Positions 1 to 7,664 of a DNA stretch of 64,000 nucleotides are shown piece by piece (positions within the stretch are counted from its first letter, which is position 1; the number at the start of each line of letters is the position of its first letter). The DNA lies in NCBI RefSeq assembly GCF_030812915.1, contig NZ_JAUSTQ010000002.1:297853-361852 (forward strand), read 5' to 3'. A model generated the notes under the pieces. The model saw only the letters and a list, made by a program, of their open reading frames with translations. It made no database searches and was not told the origin of the DNA. Made by a program: the position numbers and the translations under genes. Source of the DNA: Alkalibacillus salilacus (GTDB taxonomy: Bacteria; Bacillota; Bacilli; Bacillales; Alkalibacillaceae).

Positions 1-243
1 ATTTTCACTAAAAAAACCCCTTTTTTCCCTGATTTTAGTGCAGGAAAGTATAGCAAAGAGCAAAGGGTATACTCACAAAGAATAAGTGCATGTTTAACAA
101 GTATAGCTTGTCTTATTCTAGCAACATTAATCCACTTTAACCTTTTACTTCCTACTTTCTTTTTATTAATCCCTATAATCTGGGGCTTATTAAATGCTTT
201 ATTTTTACAAATATCTAAGAAAAACCAGAAAACGATTGAATAA
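1..243 (+). CDS. C-terminal part of a small membrane protein (5' end outside window)
   Basis: Frame 1 is open from the first base to a TAA at 241-243, giving 80 residues. A short lysine-rich soluble stretch (SAGKYSKEQRVYSQR) is followed by two adjacent hydrophobic segments (about residues 33-48 and 51-68) and a basic tail ending KKNQKTIE. The layout, positive residues before and after a hairpin of two membrane helices, suits a small integral membrane protein. It is not confidently assigned to a family; DUF3784-like or SdpI-like immunity proteins are possibilities only. It runs toward the phage lysis genes and ends at the shared terminator after it, so it is probably an accessory gene of the element. 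Confidence 0.6.
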   Translation: MFTKKTPFFPDFSAGKYSKEQRVYSQRISACLTSIACLILATLIHFNLLLPTFFLLIPIIWGLLNALFLQISKKNQKTIE

Positions 244-354
244 GGTTTTTATCATAATCCATATGAAGATAAATTAGCCACACAATCACCTGATATTGGT
301 AGAATAAATGTATTTTATATTTAAGTAAGGAACAAACTCAAGAACTAAAAAGAG

Positions 355-386
355 AAGGACCGAAATTAAGATTCGGTCCTTTTTTC
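355..386. terminator. Bidirectional terminator between left-end gene and lysis cassette
   Basis: A 10-bp perfect stem (AAGGACCGAA paired with TTCGGTCCTT) with a 7-nt loop. It is followed by seven T on the plus strand and by a T-rich run on the minus strand. It closes both the plus-strand gene on the left and the leftward late operon that ends with the holin. Confidence 0.85.
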
Positions 387-635
387 TTACTCATCCTTCA
401 ACTGCTTTACCATCTGATTACCCAAAACTGCAGCACCAGTAACTAAAATACCCTGAATGATTGCGTTGATAACTGGTTCTACTAAAAAAACCGCCAATCC
501 GATACTTACACCTAATAGTGCAGTCGGAATATAGCGGTCTTCTAAGTGTTTCGTTCGTTTTAAAATCATGCCTGAAATCACTAAAACTGGAATCAACACC
601 AGTGCCTCTTCAACGATATAGTCCATAATCTCCAT
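387..635 (-). CDS. Phage holin (A118 Hol118-like)
   Basis: The 82-residue product matches the phage_holin_5 / A118-type holin pattern: short acidic N-terminus (MDYIVEEALV), two hydrophobic segments (about 10-25 and 38-65) and a charged C-terminal tail (KQLKDE). Holins form lesions in the cytoplasmic membrane at a set time and release the endolysin. AAGGAG lies 9 nt before the ATG. A second ATG three codons in would be only 3 nt from the nearest GGAG, so the first is preferred. The gene comes last in the late operon, 1 nt after the amidase stop. That is the reverse of the common holin-then-lysin order. Confidence 0.88.
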   Translation of the reverse strand: MEIMDYIVEEALVLIPVLVISGMILKRTKHLEDRYIPTALLGVSIGLAVFLVEPVINAIIQGILVTGAAVLGNQMVKQLKDE

Positions 636-636
636 A

Positions 637-1416
637 TTATAACTCTCCTTTATTTAATGCTTTTTGTAATGTTTCTACTACTAAACTAGGCTCGCTCAGT
701 TTACCGTCTACGACTGTTCCTAAGTGCTGCTGTAATTTGGTGATTGTGTTAGGTCCTAAATAGCCGTCAACATTAGCACCAATCAAGCCTTGTAATGCTT
801 TGATGACTAAACTACCTCCACTGCCAAACTTGATGCCAGAGACAATCTTTTCGGTTACATTGTTGCGTAGTTGATTACTAATCACGCCATCAACAACTGT
901 GTCCAATTCTTTTTGTAGAGCAGTTGTCGTTTCAGAGCCCCAGTAGCCATCAACTGAGATGTTTGTAGATGGCCGATTCAATGCGCCTTTTAAATCAACC
1001 CGAAAATGATTCATGTTGATACCAGGACAAGCTGTGCTAGCCCCGCTAAATTCTTTGTGCCCTAACACATCATCAATACTTAAATTGAAACGATCTAGTG
1101 CTTTGTGAATACGATCATGTAACGTTTTAAGCTGAGCATCAGTTGGATCGCCATTACCCACATAACAAATATGAAGGGTTGTTTGGTTGTGGCCATAAAT
1201 GCCATTAGTCACAACGTCACCGTCATAGCAAAGTTGAAAGTCACCATTGCGTAATACGACTTCATGATAGCCACCGGTCTGCCAACCCTTCGACTTCCAG
1301 TAGTTTTCAAATTTGAACACGTCACCGCTATCTGTTCCTGAATGGTGTAATGCTACATTTTTCACTTGTGAGCGTTTGTCATGTCCGCCCATTGTTTGAC
1401 CTCTTAAATCTTGCAT
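637..1416 (-). CDS. Endolysin: N-acetylmuramoyl-L-alanine amidase
   Basis: The product cleaves the amide bond between MurNAc and L-alanine at lysis. Residues 15-140 are an Amidase_2/PGRP fold: HHSG at 24-27 and the GHKEF...ACPG stretch supply the likely zinc ligands His24 (or 25), His120 and Cys130. Residues 150-259 hold two similar repeats with VDGYWG and VDGYLG, resembling peptidoglycan-binding repeats that would anchor the enzyme to the wall. The ATG at 1416 is chosen because AAGGAG lies 8 nt before it; an in-frame GTG at 1425 overlaps that ribosome site. There is no signal peptide, so export needs the holin. Confidence 0.93.
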   Translation of the reverse strand: MQDLRGQTMGGHDKRSQVKNVALHHSGTDSGDVFKFENYWKSKGWQTGGYHEVVLRNGDFQLCYDGDVVTNGIYGHNQTTLHICYVGNGDPTDAQLKTLHDRIHKALDRFNLSIDDVLGHKEFSGASTACPGINMNHFRVDLKGALNRPSTNISVDGYWGSETTTALQKELDTVVDGVISNQLRNNVTEKIVSGIKFGSGGSLVIKALQGLIGANVDGYLGPNTITKLQQHLGTVVDGKLSEPSLVVETLQKALNKGEL

Positions 1417-1447
1417 TAAAATCACTCCTTATATTTAGTAGGAATTT

Positions 1448-1484
1448 CCTCCCTTCTTGTCGAATGTGCGTGTTAGAAGGGAGG
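1448..1484 (+). promoter_or_regulatory. Hairpin that can sequester the ribosome site of the 1493 gene
   Basis: CCTCCCTTCT at 1448-1457 is a perfect 10-nt complement of AGAAGGGAGG at 475-484 of the same kilobase (1475-1484), which contains the Shine-Dalgarno sequence of the plus-strand gene starting at 1493. The loop is 17 nt and contains TGTCGAA, a match to the Spo0A box. If transcribed from further upstream, the RNA would hide its own ribosome site. On the opposite strand the same hairpin lies just upstream of the endolysin ribosome site. Confidence 0.55.
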
Positions 1485-1492
1485 TGTTATTT

Positions 1493-1765
1493 ATGAAAAA
1501 CATTACTAGCGAAGAAATCATAAAAATGGTTAATGAAATAAACCAGGAAAAAAATCCAAATGTCGAAAAGTATATTGATGATTTATTTACAGAGTACCTT
1601 GATATTGAATACTTGAAGGATTTCAAACTAACTGGTGAAGAACAACTAAAGTTAGAAAACGCAATAACCCATTTAATTCAAGTGAACACTTTAACGTCCG
1701 TTAAAACAACTTTAGAAGTTCTTGAAAAAATGGGCATCATCAAAAGTGAAGACAATGAACAATGA
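1493..1765 (+). CDS. Small acidic accessory protein encoded against the late operon
   Basis: A 90-residue product beginning MKNITSEEIIKMV, rich in Glu, Lys and Asn and predicted mostly helical, with no membrane segment or known motif. The ATG at 1493 has GGGAGGTG placed 7-9 nt upstream; the longer in-frame extension to 1457 would run through the hairpin and lacks a ribosome site. It is transcribed opposite to the surrounding late genes and ends 1 nt from the convergent 48-residue gene. This is the usual setting of a moron: an independently expressed lysogen gene inserted in a phage late region. Function is unknown. Confidence 0.8.
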   Translation: MKNITSEEIIKMVNEINQEKNPNVEKYIDDLFTEYLDIEYLKDFKLTGEEQLKLENAITHLIQVNTLTSVKTTLEVLEKMGIIKSEDNEQ

Positions 1766-1766
1766 A

Positions 1767-1913
1767 CTATGATTTTGGATCGTAATAAGTTCTTAGTTTA
1801 GTTGGTTTGACCAGAAAACCTTCAGTATTAACGTACACATTTGATCTTGATCGAGTATATTTTCTTTTAGTAGGAGTGGAAGCTCCTACTAATTTTTTAA
1901 TTAATTTAATCAT
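1767..1913 (-). CDS. 48-residue basic late-region protein
   Basis: Begins MIKLIKKLVG and carries a very basic middle (TKRKYTRSRS). AGAGGTG lies 6-7 nt before the ATG, which supports translation despite the small size. A 9-bp inverted repeat (TAGTAGGAG/CTCCTACTA, 1869-1892) lies within the coding sequence and could be an RNA hairpin. It sits between the XhlA-like group and the endolysin, where siphoviruses often encode small tail or lysis accessories. No family is recognised. An opposite-strand open frame over the same bases is rejected. Confidence 0.65.
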   Translation of the reverse strand: MIKLIKKLVGASTPTKRKYTRSRSNVYVNTEGFLVKPTKLRTYYDPKS

Positions 1914-1953
1914 CCTTATCACCTCTTATTTTGGTAGAAAATCATTATCCAAT

Positions 1954-2121
1954 TTAGCCAATAGTGTTACCAGGGAATTCAAGGGAGTCAGCTTTCATAG
2001 CAACTTTGTCTGCTAAACGACGTTCTTCGTTGTTCTTTTTCAATTCACTTACTTCTCCAATTAAAATCGAAATCTTAGATTCAAGCTCCAATAATTTTAA
2101 CTCTAACTCTTCATTACTCAT
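1954..2121 (-). CDS. 55-residue coiled-coil protein next to XhlA
   Basis: Starting at the ATG at 2121 (AAGGAGG 6 nt upstream) the product is MSNEELELKLLELESK..., heptad-like and rich in Glu, Leu and Lys over residues 3-40: a probable coiled coil. The upstream extension to 2196 lies inside the XhlA-like gene and is rejected. The ribosome site overlaps the end of that gene, indicating translational coupling. Function unknown; an accessory of the lysis or tail-tip proteins is possible. Confidence 0.72.
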   Translation of the reverse strand: MSNEELELKLLELESKISILIGEVSELKKNNEERRLADKVAMKADSLEFPGNTIG

Positions 2122-2123
2122 TT

Positions 2124-2339
2124 TTAGCCTCCTTGTGTAATTACTAAGCTCAATAAAGCCATTAAAATAGCGCCTATAATTAGGCGCAGAATCCAAGTCG
2201 TATTACTTTCGATTTTATCGAGCTTATTTTCTAAATGATCTGTTCGTGTTTCAGTTCGTGTCTGCCGATTCTCTAAGTCACCCACACGATTATCCAGTTG
2301 CTTAAATTCCTTTCTGGTTACATAATGTTGTTCACTCAT
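2124..2339 (-). CDS. xhlA: XhlA-like haemolysin (lysis accessory)
   Basis: A 71-residue protein with a helical N-terminal coiled-coil region (about 5-45, repeated RVGDLENRQTRTETRTDHLE pattern) and one C-terminal membrane helix (about 48-66, WILRLIIGAILMALLSLVI). This is the XhlA / haemolysin layout known from PBSX and related prophages, where it associates with the membrane and works with the holin. AGGAGG is 6 nt before the ATG at 2339; the TTG two codons earlier is disfavoured. Confidence 0.85.
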   Translation of the reverse strand: MSEQHYVTRKEFKQLDNRVGDLENRQTRTETRTDHLENKLDKIESNTTWILRLIIGAILMALLSLVITQGG

Positions 2340-2410
2340 CCTCAACCTCCTAATAAGTTATTTGAAAAAGCTTACTCAACGCTAGCGCCCATCAGTGTCC
2401 TTAAATCAAT

Positions 2411-2436
2411 AAAAAAGAGCCCTTATTTGGACTCTA
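2411..2436 (-). terminator. Terminator after the 2439-2780 gene
   Basis: On the minus strand AGAGTCC pairs with GGGCTCT (one G-U), loop of 5 nt, followed by TTTTTT. It separates the accessory gene at 2439-2780 from the XhlA-like gene. Confidence 0.75.
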
Positions 2437-2438
2437 AA

Positions 2439-2780
2439 TTATATTTCTATTCCATTTGATATTAGTATGGCTTTATAAGTAGTCGACACAATATCAACAG
2501 TTATTTCTTTCCCTATTTCTTTCAGAAAAGCCAATGACTTTTCATCGCCAATTTTGGCTTTCTCTATTTGTTGTTGTATTTCCTCATTTTCTCTAATATC
2601 TCGAGCGAGTTCATATGGATCGGTGGTATTAGTATTTTCAATTGTGTTATTTAACACTTTAACATCTTCAGAATCTAAGATATCAATCCCTACATCAAAA
2701 TTCTTTATATCGTTATTTTCTGCAGTTACATTTCGAGAATTCTCTATTCTTATAGCAGTACTCTTGTTTTTATTAGTCAT
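2439..2780 (-). CDS. Accessory protein with beta-helix-like N-terminal repeats
   Basis: From the ATG at 2780 (AAAGGAG 9 nt upstream) the product has 113 residues. Residues 7-50 read as short repeats of the type IRIENSRNVTAENNDIKNF and VGIDILDSEDVKVLNNTIEN, the pattern of right-handed parallel beta-helix proteins, but with only about two turns. The C-terminal half is helical and ends with a mildly hydrophobic stretch (ITVDIVSTTYKAILISNGI). It has its own extended -10 promoter and its own terminator, so it forms an independent transcription unit in the late region. Function unknown. Confidence 0.78.
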   Translation of the reverse strand: MTNKNKSTAIRIENSRNVTAENNDIKNFDVGIDILDSEDVKVLNNTIENTNTTDPYELARDIRENEEIQQQIEKAKIGDEKSLAFLKEIGKEITVDIVSTTYKAILISNGIEI

Positions 2781-2801
2781 ATAATCCACTCCTTTAGTTG
2801 G

Positions 2802-2810
2802 ATTATAACA
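2802..2810 (-). promoter_or_regulatory. Extended -10 promoter of the 2439-2780 gene
   Basis: The minus strand reads TGTTATAAT, an extended -10 (TG-T-TATAAT). No good -35 is seen. The ribosome site follows only about 8 nt downstream, so the transcript would have a very short leader. Confidence 0.5.
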
Positions 2811-2900
2811 CATCAACTACTGCATATAAGTGCTCTAAAAAATGATTGTTACACCATTGTTTTCACCCACCATGACCTTCCCTAGACATAATAAAAACGC

Positions 2901-3152
2901 CTAATCGGCGTCATTTTTGAGTTCGTCTCGACAAACTTTACACATATTCATTTGGCCAACTTGCTTGAGCTTGCCGTTGTTATGACCACATACGTCACAA
3001 TGTTTATCAGTTGAACGTATAAAAACAGCTTGTTCATTGGAAAAAACCTCAACATTTCCGTCTTCAGCTATACCTGCTGTTTTCAGTTTTTCAACTGGTA
3101 TTTCAACAACGTTACCATCTAATCGCTTTAACGTACCTAAATATTGCTGCAT
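2901..3152 (-). CDS. Small protein with AbrB-like N-terminus and zinc ribbon
   Basis: 83 residues. The N-terminal half (LGTLKRLDGNVVEIPVEKLK...VEVFSNEQAVFIRS) has the look of a small beta-rich swapped-hairpin AbrB-type domain. The C-terminal half has two Cys pairs, CDVC at about 53-56 and CKVC at 71-74, expected to hold one zinc ion. AGAGGTG lies 7 nt before the ATG and overlaps the end of the upstream tail gene, so it is coupled to the tail operon. A DNA- or RNA-binding role is inferred only from the fold resemblance. Confidence 0.75.
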   Translation of the reverse strand: MQQYLGTLKRLDGNVVEIPVEKLKTAGIAEDGNVEVFSNEQAVFIRSTDKHCDVCGHNNGKLKQVGQMNMCKVCRDELKNDAD

Positions 3153-3165
3153 CTAATCACCTCTT

Positions 3166-6162
3166 TTAATTATCTATACGTTCCCAGGCATCGCCGTTGT
3201 GAAAATACATCCCAAGACCCTGATAGCCATCAAAATAAACTAAAACACCTGATTTGTTTGATGGTAAACTTGATTGTAACGATAGTCTTAAAATGTCGGC
3301 ATTGACATCACCTACATTATCAAGTTCATTACCCATCATATCAACGCTATCGTACATATGAAGAGGGCCCCAAGACTCCATTAAGTCATAAGTGCGAATA
3401 CTTTTTGTGTTAATTGATTCGGCTAGTTCACGCCCTTTCGCAAAGTTGTAATGCGAATTTTCAGCGTTATAAACTGTTGGCGTATTCCCTTCTACCATTT
3501 GAACGCCATCTATTTGCACCCAATAATCATTACCACCATTAATAATAACTTCTAACGATTCATCAGGGGCAATATCGGGTGTTGAAAACGTGTGAGCGTG
3601 TCGCTGAACTGAATAATCACTAGGCACTGTTGGGAAAACCTTACTGACCAAACGTTCTATACGTTCACCAACTGCATCCATATGCCAAACTTCTAGTCTC
3701 AAAGCACCTTCGCCTGACACATTCCACTGCTTTTTGCAAAAAGCCGAAATCGTATACTGCGTATTTGGTGCTGCGCCAACAACTTGATTAAAAAATCGAC
3801 CATAGTTAACAACTAAGGCTTTCTCACCAAATATAGGCAAGGCCTCTTGTGGGTCGGGTCCAAGTTGAACGGCAACTTTAGGATTGTAATTGGCATACCA
3901 ATCAAGAGAACCATAATCATTGTTATTTGTTGCGTCAACCCAGTTATGCGTCGAATCAACGTCACCCGTTGTATCTACCAATTCAAAATTATGATCGCGC
4001 AATAGATTGTTTTCGGACGTTACCTTGTACGTCATGCCTGACTCTTCTTCTAAAAGAAAGTCACCGTTCCGAACCGTGACTTCTCCAAACGTACCAGTCG
4101 CGCCTTCCAATTCTCCCGCAAACTTACCAGTCTCGGCTTGGATCTCACCGCTAAAATAACCATTTTCAAAGTGTGCATTACCGTCTAAATCAATCCAACC
4201 AACCGGATTGTCATTTTCATCGTATTGTATCAAGCCATTCACGCCATCAAATTCAAGACGTGCACCATTTGGGGCCGTTCGCAATGGCACGCTATTAACA
4301 TCAACAATGCCTTCTGATAGATTAGACGCATTTGATGCATAATCTTTAGCGTTTTGTTCAGCTTGATTGATTTCTTCATGAGTATCTTCAGGCGCAGGTG
4401 TCCAATCGGTCGCTTTGTTACCTTTCTCTGTTTTTAGACTAAACAGTTCAAAACTACCACTTTCAACATAGTCAAAACGTACACTTATCCTAGCCCTAGA
4501 AAGGTTGTCAGGTACTGTCTGCGTGGTTTCTACTGTGTATTCCCCATCATTGAAATCACTTTCGTTGTTGTAACTCTCTATTGTCGGATAACTGGTAGAG
4601 CCGTCTTCAAAATCGTATATCAGTTGAAACTTTAAATACAAGTCATCGGCATTAGAATAAGTTATGTCTTGTAAGGTGAACTTAAATGAGAAAGTTACGT
4701 TTTCCCCTGCTAGTTTTGAATAGTCGTTGGCGAGTTCGTACGCTGAAAAACTTTGACCTGAACTACCGTCGAAACTATTTTTAGTAACACTTTCTACTGT
4801 GTCTAAAGCATAGTTCCTTCCACCAATTTCAACTGCGTCTACTTTTGATTGAGCGCCACTAGGTGTTTCAGCACCGACTTCATTTGCTTGCGTTGGCGTC
4901 ATTTTTCTCCATTCGTTACCAATAACAACATGCGGAATATCTATATCACCAGATGTATCGACCCAAATCGGATTGTTAGATTCTTGAATTTGAGGTGGCG
5001 TGTCTGATTCGATTTTTTTCGGTTCAGCATAACCATACATTTCAGTTGCTTCAATTTTTTTAGCGATTTTAGATTGCAATTCACGCCAAACATTTTGTAC
5101 TTCTTCTTCAGTAAACTCTGTAAAGTCACCTAGTTTAACCTTTTTAGCCGACTTGTCGACAATGCTACGCTCTTGTTCAAAAATGCGAGCTTCTAAATAT
5201 AAAGGCGGTTCGAAGTTTGTGTCTTTAATCTTAATCGTATCACCGAATCTGATTTTTTTATTTTCAAGACCTGGAACATGTTCTAAATCAATAATACCCG
5301 CTTCAAATTCAACCACTTCATTAATGCGTTTATTGAGTTCGGTTTGCGTGTATTGTTCGAGTTCGCTTTCAGTCATGTCTTGGCGTGTTGATTGAGGCTC
5401 ATACGTGTCGATTAAGTGTTGTAGATTTCCTTGCTTATCATACCAACCCCACCTTTCAAGCGCATCTTGATCTTCGACAAATACTTCTAAGCGTGTACCA
5501 TCTTCACGTTCGGGGCCAACTCCAACTAAAGCAGTGTAAACATTATCCGTTTTTTCTGTTCGTTTAATGCTTGCTAAGTCTTTGCCGAATGTGACTTCTC
5601 GTCCTTGCCAACGACCACGACGTTCTAACAAATCAACAAATCGTCCTGTCACGCGATTGCCATCTATTTCAACACGAAAGCGTAATTCAGCATCAAATTC
5701 GTTTGCAATTGTTTTTAAAAACGCGAAGGGATTGCGATGGTTCTCAACGTTAAACGTAAGAATGTTTGTGATTTCAATAATGCCTGGTTGCCATTCGGTT
5801 CCATCAGTAGCGTGTCCGACCATCTGTGTAGCTGTCTGTGATTCAAACGTTTGTGGATAAATGATTGCTTGTTTTTTAAGCGATTGATAGCTAGCGTTAG
5901 CAAACACTTCTGCTTGACTATTAATATCTTTGATCGCTTCATGCATGATAAATTCACGGTATTCACCATCTTCACCAGGAATAATCAACCGATTCCGTTT
6001 TTCGAGATACTGACTAAAACGCTTATCAGCAAACGTGGTAAAGTCAAACGTTTCGAGCGTATCTTTTAGCGATTGCTTATGCACATCTTCTATGATGTAT
6101 TCTTGTGTTATCACGTCTAATATTTGGTCGGTTTGGCCATCTAAAATGTGAATTTGCGACAT
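3166..6162 (-). CDS. Tail-tip / tail-associated protein (Prophage_tail family) with receptor-binding C-terminus
   Basis: 998 residues. Residues 1 to about 370 match the phage minor structural / prophage endopeptidase-tail (Tal, PF06605) type that forms the tip below the Dit hub. The remainder is a series of beta-rich modules: about 430-570 resembles a carbohydrate-binding module, 600-700 has short collagen-free repeats (GEIQAETGKFAGELEGATGTFGE), and 720-880 is a second carbohydrate-binding-like module. These would contact the host surface. No clear peptidase motif is visible. It sits directly downstream of Dit, as expected for siphoviruses of Gram-positive hosts. Confidence 0.85.
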   Translation of the reverse strand: MSQIHILDGQTDQILDVITQEYIIEDVHKQSLKDTLETFDFTTFADKRFSQYLEKRNRLIIPGEDGEYREFIMHEAIKDINSQAEVFANASYQSLKKQAIIYPQTFESQTATQMVGHATDGTEWQPGIIEITNILTFNVENHRNPFAFLKTIANEFDAELRFRVEIDGNRVTGRFVDLLERRGRWQGREVTFGKDLASIKRTEKTDNVYTALVGVGPEREDGTRLEVFVEDQDALERWGWYDKQGNLQHLIDTYEPQSTRQDMTESELEQYTQTELNKRINEVVEFEAGIIDLEHVPGLENKKIRFGDTIKIKDTNFEPPLYLEARIFEQERSIVDKSAKKVKLGDFTEFTEEEVQNVWRELQSKIAKKIEATEMYGYAEPKKIESDTPPQIQESNNPIWVDTSGDIDIPHVVIGNEWRKMTPTQANEVGAETPSGAQSKVDAVEIGGRNYALDTVESVTKNSFDGSSGQSFSAYELANDYSKLAGENVTFSFKFTLQDITYSNADDLYLKFQLIYDFEDGSTSYPTIESYNNESDFNDGEYTVETTQTVPDNLSRARISVRFDYVESGSFELFSLKTEKGNKATDWTPAPEDTHEEINQAEQNAKDYASNASNLSEGIVDVNSVPLRTAPNGARLEFDGVNGLIQYDENDNPVGWIDLDGNAHFENGYFSGEIQAETGKFAGELEGATGTFGEVTVRNGDFLLEEESGMTYKVTSENNLLRDHNFELVDTTGDVDSTHNWVDATNNNDYGSLDWYANYNPKVAVQLGPDPQEALPIFGEKALVVNYGRFFNQVVGAAPNTQYTISAFCKKQWNVSGEGALRLEVWHMDAVGERIERLVSKVFPTVPSDYSVQRHAHTFSTPDIAPDESLEVIINGGNDYWVQIDGVQMVEGNTPTVYNAENSHYNFAKGRELAESINTKSIRTYDLMESWGPLHMYDSVDMMGNELDNVGDVNADILRLSLQSSLPSNKSGVLVYFDGYQGLGMYFHNGDAWERIDN

Positions 6163-6176
6163 CTTATCACCTGCCT

Positions 6177-7655
6177 TTATTTATAAGTAGGACGATACTT
6201 AACAGAACCTTCTACATCTGATAACAACGCCAATTCATTCTCACCCGGTGGCAATTTAAAATAAGATGCGCCAAAATCTTTTAGATCCGTCGCATCTTCG
6301 CCGTTAATTAATATAGATTCGTCTTCGTGGTCAAATGTAATCTTATCGCCTTCGCCTGCAATGTAAGGAATGCCTTCCTCATGATTAATCTTGTCAATTT
6401 TAACAGTGGCTACATTGGGATCAGTTGATGATTGCGTGCCATACCTTGAAAACGCAATGACGACTTGTTCGATCGGCGCTTGATAGTTAGAACTACGATC
6501 ATACCAAGCCACATAACGTCTTGTATGATAGCCTTGAGATGAATTCCCCATCAAAATTTGGGCTACAAATCGTGTTCCTTCACGTGTCAGTTTCAGAATA
6601 CCTGCAAAGTTATTCCAAACACCTCGTTCGTCACCATATTCATCAATTAAATAATGTGGCTCTGTGTAACCCAAGCGCACAATCCCTTTATGCAAAGATT
6701 GTTGATTATGACTATCACGCATTGCTAATTTTGCAACTTGTGTGCCATCTGCATCCAATAAATAAATGGCCACTTCACCAACACGATCGTATCCGTTATA
6801 AGATGATAGATAGGTAGATAGTCTAAAATCTTGCAATGACTCTGATAGAGATTGCTTAATTGCAGGTCCATGCCAACCAGAATCTTGACCGTAACTAGCA
6901 GGTTTAGTCACATCTCCATCACTTTCAATTGAACCATCAATTACATGGTCGACTTCGCCTGACTGCGCTTGTGTCCAACCAACTGTCGTTGAACCTTCAA
7001 AGGATAAAATAGATTCATATTTTTCAAACGTGTAGCTATCGACGTCAACAGGTTGACCAATCATCATATACTCATCACCATTACTTACCATCGCGAATGT
7101 GATTGGAGCTAGAACATCAAATTCAAATCTAGGTTTAGCTGCTTGTGTACCTTCTACATTGATAACCGTGCCTTGTCCTGTTAGGTCTACTTCTTTCTCT
7201 GGACCGTATTTATAAGGGTCAGAACACAAAAATGTGATTGTTGCTACTAAGCTGTTGCTATCTTCTTCCGGCACTTCATTGGACTGCGTTGTAGCATAAA
7301 AAACGGCATTCTCATCTGAAAATGCCAGTTCGTTTTTAGTTCCTCGTAGTAAGTCATTTAAACGATTATACCGATCGCGGAAGCCTTCGTTTGTTTCATC
7401 CTTGATTTGATATTTAACTGTAATTTCGCGCATATCCATTGTGTAACCATCTGATTCAATCGCGCCACTCATACCCGGTACTTCCGTTGTGTTAATTCGA
7501 TTGTTCACGGTGCTTCGGCCAGCAATCGTTAACGTCTGAAAACTTCCTGTATCATCAGTTAAAACATCGTCTAAATTAATACCATTGAAGGTTGTTTTTA
7601 TTGACAGCGAGGTACTTGTTGTACCTCTTTCGTTTATATCCACAAACTCGTACAT
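6177..7655 (-). CDS. Distal tail protein (Dit), enlarged
   Basis: The N-terminal region (about 1-170) and the last 60 residues fit the Sipho_tail/Dit family, which forms the hexameric hub between tail tube and tip. At 492 residues it is roughly twice the usual length. The middle (about 215-420: DSGWHGPAIKQSLSESLQDF, VGEVAIYLLDADGTQVAKL) looks like an inserted jelly-roll carbohydrate-binding domain, as in so-called evolved Dits. It lies between the tape measure and Tal genes. The insert role in host adhesion is inferred. Confidence 0.87.
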   Translation of the reverse strand: MYEFVDINERGTTSTSLSIKTTFNGINLDDVLTDDTGSFQTLTIAGRSTVNNRINTTEVPGMSGAIESDGYTMDMREITVKYQIKDETNEGFRDRYNRLNDLLRGTKNELAFSDENAVFYATTQSNEVPEEDSNSLVATITFLCSDPYKYGPEKEVDLTGQGTVINVEGTQAAKPRFEFDVLAPITFAMVSNGDEYMMIGQPVDVDSYTFEKYESILSFEGSTTVGWTQAQSGEVDHVIDGSIESDGDVTKPASYGQDSGWHGPAIKQSLSESLQDFRLSTYLSSYNGYDRVGEVAIYLLDADGTQVAKLAMRDSHNQQSLHKGIVRLGYTEPHYLIDEYGDERGVWNNFAGILKLTREGTRFVAQILMGNSSQGYHTRRYVAWYDRSSNYQAPIEQVVIAFSRYGTQSSTDPNVATVKIDKINHEEGIPYIAGEGDKITFDHEDESILINGEDATDLKDFGASYFKLPPGENELALLSDVEGSVKYRPTYK

Positions 7656-7664
7656 AAGTACCTC

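Noticed and set aside
1807..2016. 69-residue plus-strand open frame
   Set aside because: Antisense to the 48- and 55-residue genes, which have good ribosome sites.
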